DNA of 64,000 nucleotides from Pseudo-nitzschia pungens (taxonomy: Eukaryota; Bacillariophyta; Bacillariophyceae; Bacillariales; Bacillariaceae), in NCBI GenBank assembly GCA_037355855.1, contig CM074766.1:2108001-2172000 (forward strand). The letters run 5' to 3'. Under the pieces are notes generated by a model. The model saw only the letters and a list, made by a program, of their open reading frames with translations. It was not told the origin of the DNA and did not search any database. Shown one piece after another: positions 33,373 to 42,790 of this stretch (position 1 is the first letter of the stretch; every line of letters begins with the position of its first letter). The translations under genes were made by a program, and so were the position numbers.

Positions 33373-36300
33373 TTACTTGTTCGATTCAGTGCCATCCCTG
33401 CAATAATAGGGATGTACTCTCCTAATGTTAACCTGGTCGGTTACAAAGGGAGCAGTTTCAATAGTTACAGTTCCATTATCATGGGCCTTGAGCACCTTGT
33501 AAGGTCCTTGCCGTGGGAAGGATAGTTTTGGAATAATGCCCTTCCTTTCCAGGGTGACATAGTCTCCTTCTTTATAGACATGGGGGATCCTCGTCTGGTT
33601 TTCCCTGATGTTGCTCTTGTGGATGCTCTTCTGCTTCCTTGCTTGGATTGCTTCCCAATCCACTGGGAAGTTCACCGGCATGAACATGTCTCGACCAAAC
33701 ACCAGTTGCGCTGGGGAGTACCCCAGGGTGGTATGGATGGCGCTTCTGATAGCATATGCTGCCTTGGTGGTGAATTCCTCAAAAGGGTCCTCCTCGTGGA
33801 GGTCCCTGTTTTCCAGGTTGAAGGACAACAGACAGTCCTTTAATACCTGATGGATCCTTTCCAACACCGAGTTGGATTGTGGGTTCCAAGCCCCGCTGGG
33901 CTTTCTTTTCATCCCCATGTTCTCGCAGAGCTCTTGGAACTCTGCTTTGAACTCACTCCCGCCATCAAAGCCAATTTCCTTTGGGCGCGGATATCTTGCC
34001 AGCCAGGTACTGTCCAACAATCGTTGAGTTTCTGCTGCATTTGGGGAGTCCTTCAGGTGAGCCAGTTCAAACCATCCGGTCACTGGGTCCACCATGGTGA
34101 GGACGTGGATTTGGTAGTCTTTACCATTCTTGTTGTGGACAGTTGCAGGTCCCCAGAGGTCCACATTGACCCTCTGCCATTTGGTGACCTCAGCTGCTTT
34201 TTCCGGTAGTAGTCCATACTTCTTCCGGCCACTCTTCTTAAACATCTGACACGTGTGGCAGTGCTTACAAAGGTCCTGGACGTCCTTCCGTAGGCCTTTC
34301 CAGGTGAAGACTGAGCGTATGCTCTGTTCCATTCTCTTTTCTCCGGGATGGACCAACATGCTGTGGTACCATTCCATAACTCTATCCTTGAGTTTATCGG
34401 GAATCAGGATCTTTCCTTCTTTATGGATTAGGTTGTAACCTTCCACCATTTTGGTGGTTAGCCGATTGTCTTTTTCCAGAGCATTCACGATTCCTGTGTC
34501 CTGTTGCTGGTAGAACTGAATCATGTCCGGGGCAAGTGGGAATGCACTATTGCCCTGGAATTCTTCCGGCGCTTCTCCAAGTGGGAATAGGAGTTGCCGG
34601 AGGTGCTCTTCCTCATCCGCGTAGGTGAGGGGCTTATTTGGTGGTAGCCATTCCACCGTATCTGCTGGGTCATCCGTTATATCCAGTCGTGATAGTGCAT
34701 CTGCTGCATCGTTGTCTTTGCCAGCCACATGCTTGACTACCGGGTGGAACTCCTCCATGAGGAGTCTCCACCGGACCATCCTTTGGGTGGGCATCTGCTG
34801 ATAGAGCAGGTTAAGGTGGTCTGTGTGAATAATCACATCTTGTCCTCGTAGGATTCCTTCGAATGCCTTCAGGCCTTCTACTATGCCCAGGAGTTCTTTT
34901 TCTCCAACAGTGTAGTTGAGCTGCGCCGAGTTCAGCTTCCGGGTGTAGAAACCAAGGGGCTTGCCATCTTGGCATACAGTTGCTCCCAGTTGCCTATCGC
35001 TGGCGTCTGAGTAGAGATGAAATGGTTTCGTAAAGTCCGGGAATGCAAGCTTAGCTTCATCTGCGAGCATCCTCTTCGCCTCCATGAAAGCTTTCTGCTC
35101 TGCTGGACCCCAATACCAGTTCATTTTGCCCTTTTTCCCTGCGAGTTTGTTCAGAGGGGCTAGGATGTGGGAGCGGCGCTTCCACATGTCCCTGTAAAAG
35201 TTGACCATCCCAAGGAACATCTTGAGTTGCTTGGTGTTCTTGGGGGCTTCTAGTCGCTTCATCGCCTCCAGTTTCTTTGGTTGAGGCTGAATGCCTTCTG
35301 TTGTTAACAGAAACCCCAGATATTCCACTTCTTTTTGCATGAAAAAGGATTTTCTGAGGTTGGCTCGGAAGCCAGCATCGTCCAGTCTCTGTAGGACTGT
35401 ATCGATTTTGTGGAGGTGATCCTGCTCAGATTCTCCCTCTCGTTGAATGATCAGGATATCATCAATATAGACAAGGACGTAGTCCAGGTCCCCTAGTAGG
35501 TTCATCATGACTGACTGGAAGATATCGGGTGCACATGCAATTCCCATTGCCAATCGTTTGTAGGCATATTTTCCCCATGGTAAAATGGTAGAGCAGATCT
35601 TCTGGCTCTCCTTGCAAATGGGAATGGTATAATATCCCTGGGACAAGTCAAGCGCCGTAGCTGACTTGAACTTTTGTAGTCTTTGGATCGTTTCCCCTAT
35701 TCGTGGTAGTGGGAATGGTTTCCTTTGGATGGCTGCGTTCATCTTTCGAAAGTCGGTTAGGACGCGAATGTCCCCTGTCTTCTTGGGTTGACAGAAGGTA
35801 GGGGATGCCCACGGTGAGTCGTCATCGTGGGGGAGTTTTTCCAGGACTCCAATATCACAGAGCCTGGTGATCTCCTTTCGGAGTGCTTGTTCAAAGGCAT
35901 GGGGTACAGAATAGTACCTCTGCCGGACCGGTTTGACCCCTGGTTGGAGTTCAATGGACACCGGTTCTATATTTTTGAGCAGACCCAATCCTCCTCCAAA
36001 GAGTGTTGGGAATTTCTTCAGTGTTTTCTTCAGCGCTTCCTTGGACGCGTCTGTAATCTCCAGGTCATTGACCATAGCATCTATATCGACTTTGGAGTAG
36101 TCGGCGTCCAGGATTTTGGCTTGCCTTTCTTCCTCTTGTTGGAGGATTGGACTTTGTGTGTTGGCAAAGAATACTGCCTCACATTTGTCCGGGTCAGAGA
36201 GCTCCCCCATCCCCTTCATGGGAATGAAGTCACCCTGCCATTCGATCGTACGGGAGCTGTATTTTATATCCAGTCCCAGTTGTGCCATTAGATCGGATCC

Positions 36301-36642
36301 TATAATCATGTCATAGGGTACTTCCTCATGGTGATGATACTCATCCACTTGGAAGGTCCATTTGATGGTCTTGGAGTTTGAAAATTCTATCAGCCTTAGT
36401 CCCACTGAAGCCGCAGACTTGGTTCTGAACTTGCCTCCATATGTGTTGTAGGTGACAGATCTTTGGTCTCGGTTCATTAGTTGACTTCGGTTGACAAAGT
36501 GCCTTAGTATGATGGATTTGGAGCACCCGGAGTCGAGTAGGCCCCGGAGCATCCTCCCCCTTCCCTTGTGGTCCAATACCTCCACACAGACGTCCGCAAA
36601 TCGATTGATTATGCGTGGTCCGGTGTGGATGGTATTGGCCAT
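33373..36642 (-). CDS. Gypsy pol polyprotein
   Basis: 1,089 residues, open throughout. Domains in order: aspartic protease (LLDSGCSKSII, DSG active site near residue 37), reverse transcriptase (LTDFRKMN, TALDLSQGYYTIP, YIDDIL), RNase H (LYSDASDRQLGATV, HTDHLNL, DAADALSRLD), and integrase (H-H-C-C finger around WYHSMLVHPGEKR and CKHCHTC; catalytic DLWGP, FDGGSEF and SVLERIH). A short GPY/F-like end, RQGPYKVLKAHDNGTVTI, follows. There is no obvious chromodomain. It is in the same frame as gag and follows the gag TGA with no spacing, its first codon being ATG. Confidence 0.96.
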   Translation of the reverse strand: MANTIHTGPRIINRFADVCVEVLDHKGRGRMLRGLLDSGCSKSIILRHFVNRSQLMNRDQRSVTYNTYGGKFRTKSAASVGLRLIEFSNSKTIKWTFQVDEYHHHEEVPYDMIIGSDLMAQLGLDIKYSSRTIEWQGDFIPMKGMGELSDPDKCEAVFFANTQSPILQQEEERQAKILDADYSKVDIDAMVNDLEITDASKEALKKTLKKFPTLFGGGLGLLKNIEPVSIELQPGVKPVRQRYYSVPHAFEQALRKEITRLCDIGVLEKLPHDDDSPWASPTFCQPKKTGDIRVLTDFRKMNAAIQRKPFPLPRIGETIQRLQKFKSATALDLSQGYYTIPICKESQKICSTILPWGKYAYKRLAMGIACAPDIFQSVMMNLLGDLDYVLVYIDDILIIQREGESEQDHLHKIDTVLQRLDDAGFRANLRKSFFMQKEVEYLGFLLTTEGIQPQPKKLEAMKRLEAPKNTKQLKMFLGMVNFYRDMWKRRSHILAPLNKLAGKKGKMNWYWGPAEQKAFMEAKRMLADEAKLAFPDFTKPFHLYSDASDRQLGATVCQDGKPLGFYTRKLNSAQLNYTVGEKELLGIVEGLKAFEGILRGQDVIIHTDHLNLLYQQMPTQRMVRWRLLMEEFHPVVKHVAGKDNDAADALSRLDITDDPADTVEWLPPNKPLTYADEEEHLRQLLFPLGEAPEEFQGNSAFPLAPDMIQFYQQQDTGIVNALEKDNRLTTKMVEGYNLIHKEGKILIPDKLKDRVMEWYHSMLVHPGEKRMEQSIRSVFTWKGLRKDVQDLCKHCHTCQMFKKSGRKKYGLLPEKAAEVTKWQRVNVDLWGPATVHNKNGKDYQIHVLTMVDPVTGWFELAHLKDSPNAAETQRLLDSTWLARYPRPKEIGFDGGSEFKAEFQELCENMGMKRKPSGAWNPQSNSVLERIHQVLKDCLLSFNLENRDLHEEDPFEEFTTKAAYAIRSAIHTTLGYSPAQLVFGRDMFMPVNFPVDWEAIQARKQKSIHKSNIRENQTRIPHVYKEGDYVTLERKGIIPKLSFPRQGPYKVLKAHDNGTVTIETAPFVTDQVNIRRVHPYYCRDGTESNK

Positions 36643-38082
36643 TCAGTTGTGGGATCCTTTCTTTTTAAAGGTCTTTCTGTACTTTCTTCTGTACTCTTTG
36701 AGTTCCCGTTCGGAGATGTCGATCTCGTCATCGGAGACTTCGTGGTCAGCTTGGGCCGTGGCCAGTACATAAGAGTACTCGTGGTTCGATAGGTTCCTTC
36801 CCCAGTGGGGTTTGGGGTGTTGCTCAGCGTCTGAGTCTTGTTCTTTTGCCACAAAATGCTCCTTGAGCAAGTTGATGGTCTCCCGGTCGAACTTTCCCTT
36901 CTTGGGGGGTCCGCCGGTTAGTTTCCAGCATTTGCCGGCATGGACCTTGCCACAGGTCTTGCATAGCTGTTTGTTGCTGTTGTCCATAGGGCGCTTCTTT
37001 TTGCCAGGGGATTTCCCGTGGTGGGTTCCTCCCCCAGATGCGGCCTTGGGGGTCTTCTTGGTGACACCGGTCTGCTTTTCGAGGTCGGTGATGCGTTGTT
37101 GCATTACTGCTTCCTTCCGGATGGTGAGTTCCAGATTTTCGAGCTTGTCGATAGTGGTGTTAAAGGAGTGGGTGTAGAGGTCCCAACTAATGTGCTCCAG
37201 TTTCTCGCGTTGGGAGTGGGTCATGTTGGAATCCAGGATTTCCTTCAGTTCTCCTTGGGTGAAACTTCTTGGTGTTTCCATTTGGTCACTGCCACATTCC
37301 CAGAGGCATTCTGGGAGGTAGCTTTGGAGTTCGGCCATTCGATTGGCCCAGGCTCTAATGCCATGTTTGAGGTCCACGCGCATGCCTCGCATGAATCGGC
37401 GGAGGACGATATACGAGCGCTTGCCGTGTTGGTCATTGCCAAAGATTTTGAGCTTGAGGGAATGCATGCATTCCTCGATGACATCCTTTCTGTACTCCTG
37501 GGATTGGTAGTACTGGATGAGGGCGCTTGCGACCTTTTTCTTTGGGATTGGAGACTCGAGGTTGTCGGTCTCCGATTCTTTGTCCGAGCTCGCCTTGGCT
37601 GTGTCGGCTTTGTCGGCGTTTGGAGCTTGCTCCTTTGCCGTCTCCTTGGAGGCTCCCGTGGGAGTTTCGGTGGCGTCTTGCCCCATTGATAGCAGGATGT
37701 TTGCTTGGTCCCTTTGTTCGATCTCTTGGATCTTTTTCTGTACGTGTCTGGTGTGATGGACCTTATGGGTTGGTTCGGCCAAGTAGGTCCGCGCGAGCGT
37801 CCGCTGGACAAGTCCGAGTGCCTCAATAGAGAGGATTCTCTGTAGGACCTCCAATTTTTGGTCTCCGTTGAGTTTGTCATTGCCAGCAATTTTCTGGTCA
37901 AAGTCTCTCTTCCAGATAAGGAAGAGTTCTGGTCTTTCAGTACCATTGAGGACCTTCAAGTAGTCGCTGAATGCGATTCCACCTTGTTCGCTGTCTACAT
38001 TCATCTTTACGGTGTTGGCGTCTTCCGGCCAGTCCTCCCGTGTGATGTTGAAAGGTTTTAGTTTGGTTCCTTTGGTCGCCAT
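36643..38082 (-). CDS. Gypsy gag
   Basis: 479 residues with a helical capsid-like central part (SFTQGELKEILDSNMTHSQ, a coiled coil around IDKLENLELTIRKEAV) and a C-terminal zinc-binding-like CKTCGKVHAGKC in place of the standard knuckle. It ends in a TGA at 36645-36643, directly followed in frame by the pol ATG. This arrangement would allow readthrough or immediate re-initiation to make less pol than gag. Confidence 0.88.
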   Translation of the reverse strand: MATKGTKLKPFNITREDWPEDANTVKMNVDSEQGGIAFSDYLKVLNGTERPELFLIWKRDFDQKIAGNDKLNGDQKLEVLQRILSIEALGLVQRTLARTYLAEPTHKVHHTRHVQKKIQEIEQRDQANILLSMGQDATETPTGASKETAKEQAPNADKADTAKASSDKESETDNLESPIPKKKVASALIQYYQSQEYRKDVIEECMHSLKLKIFGNDQHGKRSYIVLRRFMRGMRVDLKHGIRAWANRMAELQSYLPECLWECGSDQMETPRSFTQGELKEILDSNMTHSQREKLEHISWDLYTHSFNTTIDKLENLELTIRKEAVMQQRITDLEKQTGVTKKTPKAASGGGTHHGKSPGKKKRPMDNSNKQLCKTCGKVHAGKCWKLTGGPPKKGKFDRETINLLKEHFVAKEQDSDAEQHPKPHWGRNLSNHEYSYVLATAQADHEVSDDEIDISERELKEYRRKYRKTFKKKGSHN

Positions 38083-38825
38083 GGTGATTTAATCAGCTGT
38101 TTATTAAGTTACTTTAGTTACACTATTTCTGTTATCTTTGTTGCTTGTGTTGAAATTGAGCAAAAGTGATTGCTCAGTTCCTCCAGTCCTTTTGCTGGAT
38201 TTTTACACTGTTCTCGTGATAACTCGTGTTGTAACTGATTTTCCCCCTGGTTTGTCCAGTGGTGGGAGTTGTTTCTCTCTTTAGTTCCCGGGAATCCTGT
38301 GGTTCTCCGGAGTTGTTTCTGTTTTTATTTCGTGGGATTCGATTCCCGTGGTTCTCCGGCGTTGCTTCTCTATTAAGCGTTCACCGGGCCGGTCCCACTT
38401 CCCGTTTCCCGTGGGATTGGTGGTGTTTAGGTATTCATCATATACCTTTCCGGATATCCGTATGCTTCGGTTTTGGTTGGCATCCCCTATTCAGTCTGTC
38501 CATCCACTCAGTGTTGGTCCAATTAGTCCACTCACTGGATTATGTGTCACTTTTTCGACACTTATTTTATTATTTCTTTGTTTCTGTTGTCGACCATGGT
38601 CCTGTTTAGGTACTTAGGTGTCTCTGTTGCTGCTGTTGCTCCCTTCTTTGGGCGCCAACAGTTGCTGGGGTCGGTCTTCCTTGTGCTGCAGACACTGGAT
38701 ATCCTTCTCCCTGTTTTTGCTTCTCTGCGCCTCCATTTTTGGCAGTCTTTCGGTCTCGTCGGCGCCTTGGCCGATCGATCTCTTTCTGCTCATGGTCATC
38801 AGCGCTCAGCTTGATTTTAAAATCA
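38083..38825 (-). other. Gypsy 5' leader
   Basis: 743 pyrimidine-rich (plus strand) bases between the 5' LTR and gag. No open frame is credible. The primer-binding site should be at its outer edge, but no tRNA match was recognised. Confidence 0.55.
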
Positions 38826-39002
38826 TGCCATACCCCGGGTCTACTAGTGATTTAGAAAGTAGTAGTGATATGCAAATTGTGAGAGCTATTGATTAGTCTA
38901 TTGCTATTGCTTTCCGGCAGTCTCCTGTATTCGGCGATAAGGAGACTCGCTAATCGTAATCCAATCACGAACGGATTCGTGACTGTATTCCGGTGCACGG
39001 CA
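38826..39002 (-). repeat. Gypsy 5' LTR
   Basis: 177 bp with TG...CA ends, apparently identical to the 3' copy and flanked by the GTATG target duplication. Confidence 0.94.
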
Positions 39003-39007
39003 GTATG

Positions 39008-39680
39008 TGTAATGGAAGACCGACAAAAATGAGTCGCAGTTCTGTCATTCGAATTCGAAGTTACTGTACGAACTTCGTAGAATACAATTACAAAAAATAG
39101 TACTAGTTTTGTTCAACGGATTTTGACGAGATTTCGTAGTACTACCGGTACTATCATCCATTAGTTTATAAAATGGACCGTACATACTCAAATACTCAGA
39201 ATATCTTCGTAGTCACCGCAAATAGTTACAGTGGCAGTACGTAATACTCGTACCGGTGCGTGTTTTTAAATTTTTAAACTGTTGTGGAAGATTGGAATTT
39301 GGGGGCTGTCTTTCAATTTTCCGAGAATGAATGAATCAAAATCATCAACCAACACGGATGATCTCAAAAAACTTCCGAACAAAAACACTTCGTCGTTCGT
39401 TGTTGTCATTGCGATTCGTATTATTTCTTGCGCTCGCTTCAACATTCAACGAGAGTCCGTTCCTCGTTTCCCCATTTCATTCTGGTCTCTTTTCCATTCA
39501 TACCGTAGAGAGACCGAATAAACATTCTACAAGAAAACACCTACAGGCAAGCCATACGTCCCCAATCCCGAACCCAGCATTACTAACTGTAACCAACCAA
39601 GCGGTGAACCCGGTACAACAGAACTTTCCGAGCAAAAGAAAAGAACAACAACAACAACAACAAGAACAATCCACTCCGAC
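39008..39680. other. Intergenic spacer
   Basis: 673 bases between the Gypsy target duplication and the next start codon. TACCGGTA lies at 39143-39150. The last about 80 bases, rich in CAA, are probably 5' UTR. No gene was recognised. Confidence 0.45.
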
Positions 39681-41135
39681 ATGACCTCGTTGTCCTACTC
39701 ATCCCGGCTGTGGTCGGAGCTAACGACGGTCCGCTCACTCTGTCTGTTGATGGGATTGCTCCACTACATCGTGTGGGTATACACCCTGGTCCTGTGCTCC
39801 AGCGTCAATCCCGAGCGGACCTTTCCCTTTCCCCTCGACGTCTACGCCTGGTCGATCGGTCAGACCCTTTCCACACTGGGCGTGGTCCGACCCGTTGCCA
39901 GAGCTCTCACCCAAAAGGCCTGGGACTCCTTTGCCACCCGGAAACAGCACGGTTCTGTGCATGTGCCAACAAAAACAGGTTCGTTGTCCCGGCGGGGCGC
40001 AACCAACAAGAATACCACGCGGACCCTGCTTGCTCCGCTGGACATTCCAACGCTCCGCGTGCAGGACTTTCTCGGGTCGGACCGTGCTTCGGCATCCGAT
40101 GCGGCACTGTCCTTTCTTGAATCCACCTACGGTGCCGATTGGAGGGAGCGTCCCCTCCTGCTCCGGGGATTGTGGACGCAATCCCAGCTGGAGGATCCCT
40201 CCCGCCGACTGACTCCGAGCGGGCTCTTGTCCATGAACGAACTGGAGATTCCCTATTTTACCGACGCCCGGGTTACCGGTGCCCTCAAACCGGATGCGAA
40301 GGCTCCCGTCGCTACGATCGTTGCGAACATGCTCCACCACAACCGACCGCACAAGATCGGATCGCAGTTTCTGGTGCAGGAGGACCCGTCTCTGCTGGAG
40401 GAGGTGGCCCCGCACTCATTCCTCGAGGGTCTCTTTGGGAACCACTTTTCCGAGGAACACCTCAACCGACCTGGCCGAAACCGCAGGCTCCTGGGCCTGG
40501 TTCCGCTCCCGGGCACGACGACGGTTCCGGTCTTTGTGGCCAACACGCGGCCGACGGAGTTGGGCGATGCCCCGTCGTGCCCCAAGGATGACGGCGGTGC
40601 CGATGCCAACAGCAGCAGCAGCCACAACAACAACGAAAGCAACAAAAACAAAAACAAAAACAAAACGCTGTCGAAAACTCCCTTCACGGGACTCCACTGC
40701 GAGCCGATCGCCAACGTTGCCGTCCAGTTGTGGGGATCCCGGACCTGGACCCTGGTGGATCCCTCCCAGACGTGGAAGCTCAAGCCGGCCATTAGCAGCG
40801 ACGGTCGCTCCTTTTACCCCTCCTGGATCGAATCGCTCGAGCTCCAAAGAATACCCCGCTACGAGGTGACGACCCATTCCGGGGACGCCATCTGGCTTCC
40901 AACCTGGACCTACCACAAGGTCGACTACGTGTACTCGAATGACAGAACAGCACTTGTCGGCAGTAACGACAACGATACCGACATTGACAACGACGACAAA
41001 CCACCCCATCAATTGTCCATTGGCGCGTCGCTCTTTCATTTTCGTCCCTATGATTATCTGAGACGGAATCCCCTCTTTGCGGTGCTTTTGGTCCCGTCAC
41101 TCATCAGAGAATTGGCGGGGACCAAGACGCAGTGA
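39681..41135 (+). CDS. Cupin/JmjC-like oxygenase-type membrane-anchored protein
   Basis: 484 residues, no frame break. Residues 15-40 form one hydrophobic segment (LCLLMGLLHYIVWVYTLVLC), a likely membrane anchor. The C-terminal half has a cupin_8/JmjC-like fold: GLHCEPIANVAVQLWGSRTW (candidate metal ligands H and E), a VDPSQ turn, and HSGDAIWLPTWTYHKVDY (candidate third ligand H), then SIGASLFHFRPY. A Ser/Asn/Lys low-complexity insert precedes the first motif. By family it could be an Fe(II)/2-oxoglutarate-dependent hydroxylase; substrate unknown. The metal site reads H-x-E rather than H-x-D, so activity is uncertain. Confidence 0.75.
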   Translation: MTSLSYSSRLWSELTTVRSLCLLMGLLHYIVWVYTLVLCSSVNPERTFPFPLDVYAWSIGQTLSTLGVVRPVARALTQKAWDSFATRKQHGSVHVPTKTGSLSRRGATNKNTTRTLLAPLDIPTLRVQDFLGSDRASASDAALSFLESTYGADWRERPLLLRGLWTQSQLEDPSRRLTPSGLLSMNELEIPYFTDARVTGALKPDAKAPVATIVANMLHHNRPHKIGSQFLVQEDPSLLEEVAPHSFLEGLFGNHFSEEHLNRPGRNRRLLGLVPLPGTTTVPVFVANTRPTELGDAPSCPKDDGGADANSSSSHNNNESNKNKNKNKTLSKTPFTGLHCEPIANVAVQLWGSRTWTLVDPSQTWKLKPAISSDGRSFYPSWIESLELQRIPRYEVTTHSGDAIWLPTWTYHKVDYVYSNDRTALVGSNDNDTDIDNDDKPPHQLSIGASLFHFRPYDYLRRNPLFAVLLVPSLIRELAGTKTQ

Positions 41136-41252
41136 GGCAAATGGAATAGCTCAGAGCAATCGAGCACGAAAATTGGTCGAAACGTAGATAAGGATCGGCA
41201 AACTATTTAAGCAGCAGAGTTTCATTGGTCTCTATTTCGATCATCAATGTGG

Positions 41253-42242
41253 CTACACCTCTACAAAATCCATCGGTCGTTCCGTGCTCTCGTTGTTGAC
41301 CATGTCGGTGTCTTCCGTGTCGTTCGGAATCATCATGCGTTCCCGAACCAGCTCGTCCACGACGGTCTTGGCAACGTCCCTCGGATCCGGGAGCACAAAC
41401 GGAGACAGGGCACGCCTCGGGATCTCGCTGGCTAGCAGTCGCAGGGCCCTCGCAGTGGTTTCTTCCGTCCGGAACCACGAGGGCCGAAACCGCACCTCCC
41501 GGAGCTCCGATCGGGTCCGGATAAAGGCATCGGAAACCTTCCACGGAACGAGCGATTCGCATCCCGCCCGGAGGTCCCGGCGCTTGGCGGCCACGGATTC
41601 CAGGGACTCGAGCCCGGGGGAGCGGTGCGGAAGCCTCCCCTCGCGGTGGTCTCCGCCGGTGCCCGCCGCCGCCGCATCGATGGTGCGTTTCAGCAACACC
41701 AGCTCGTGCTTGAGATTGTTCAGCTGGATGGCCAGTGTGCCGTGCATCCGAGCCCGATCGCCGTAGTTGTAGTTGCGGTGGCCACCCACGGCCCGGATCG
41801 CGATCGCCGCCACCGACAGCACCCCGGCGGTCAGTGCCAGCACCGCGGGCCGGCTCGGCTCGGGTTCGTGTTTGCGGTTCTGTTCTTCGAGGGCCAGCTC
41901 GACCGCGGCCCAGAACGACAGCACGCCGCTCACCGCCACCATCGAGTTCGAACCCAGAGCAAACGTCCAGAAGCTCCGGGACGCAAAGTGCATCTCCGCA
42001 AGGCGGTGCTGCACGAGCTCCCATTCGACGTCGTGGGCCAGGCGGTTGGCGACGGAAGCCTCGGTGATGGGCGTAGCCGAGACGTTGCTGCCGTGCCACG
42101 GATCGCCACCGTATTTGCCGTGCTCGCCCCCTCGGCCGCTGGGTTCCAGGAGATCGGTTCGGTGATGAACGTCGCTCGAACTGCTCTCGCTGCTCCCCAG
42201 CAAATGGACCTGGCGGGTGTTTCGTGCAAGAATCCGAACCAT
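41253..42242 (-). CDS. Two-TM protein, SLATT-like
   Basis: 329 residues from ATG 42242 (frame open to 42362). Two adjacent membrane helices lie at about residues 105-125 (ALGSNSMVAVSGVLSFWAAV) and 145-165 (AVLALTAGVLSVAAIAIRAV), followed by a helix with a Tyr, Arg, His, Leu spacing (YNYGDRARMHGTLAIQLNNL) as in SLATT effector domains. The C terminus is charged and probably cytosolic. It is tail-to-tail with the cupin-like gene, 117 bases apart. The SLATT link is by pattern only; the protein may belong to an unnamed stramenopile family. Confidence 0.5.
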   Translation of the reverse strand: MVRILARNTRQVHLLGSSESSSSDVHHRTDLLEPSGRGGEHGKYGGDPWHGSNVSATPITEASVANRLAHDVEWELVQHRLAEMHFASRSFWTFALGSNSMVAVSGVLSFWAAVELALEEQNRKHEPEPSRPAVLALTAGVLSVAAIAIRAVGGHRNYNYGDRARMHGTLAIQLNNLKHELVLLKRTIDAAAAGTGGDHREGRLPHRSPGLESLESVAAKRRDLRAGCESLVPWKVSDAFIRTRSELREVRFRPSWFRTEETTARALRLLASEIPRRALSPFVLPDPRDVAKTVVDELVRERMMIPNDTEDTDMVNNESTERPMDFVEV

Positions 42243-42790
42243 GCAGAAAATATAGCGCAAAATAGAAGGAAAGCAATGCGGAATGGTCAGAATTAAGGAA
42301 GCAGGGCAGTGACAAAAACTGTTTTGAGGGAACGACAACGACTGATTTGGAAAAACAGTCAACTTCGGGATGAGCGTGCTAATTCGTATCTACCACCCTT
42401 GGTCCTTTCTAGGGATAAATCTCAAAGTTTTTAGTTGCAGATTACAAAGCACCAAAACGCCGTCACAATCCTGCAAGGAACAAGCCATATCAACAGATTT
42501 GATGCCGTGACTGCTTTCTAGGTTTGATATTGAGCTTGGGTGACGACCGACCGACTTCGACAACAGGAATGAATCGGTCACAAACCTTCCAAACGAAAGT
42601 CCGACATAATTTTCGGCATTCCCACTTTTGTCTCTCTGGATTGATGCGTTGTGTTTCGGTCGATTCTACTTCGTACTGGTTATGGATCTTTGATTCTCGT
42701 TGGATTCGTTTCGCAAACGCACAGAGTCACAAATGCAGAGCAATGGAAATCTCAAAAAACAATACGGCATGATGGAATACCGTGCATGGT
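42243..42790. other. Intergenic spacer
   Basis: 548 bases, no gene recognised. TACTTCGTA at 42667-42675. Confidence 0.4.

Larger units (their letters stand above)
33168..39002 (-). mobile_element. Complete Ty3/Gypsy LTR retrotransposon with intact gag and pol
   Basis: Two 177-bp LTRs (33168-33344 and 38826-39002) read the same throughout, start TGCCATACCCCGGG and end TGCACGGCA. The 5-bp target duplication GTATG is at 33163-33167 and 39003-39007. Sense is minus. Gag and pol are uninterrupted apart from one stop codon between them. Only 43 bases separate this target duplication from that of the neighbouring Copia. It looks recently active. Confidence 0.95.

Noticed and set aside
41203..42315. 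370-residue minus-strand frame
   Set aside because: Overlaps the SLATT-like gene in another frame; Arg/Gly/Pro composition typical of a GC-rich shadow.
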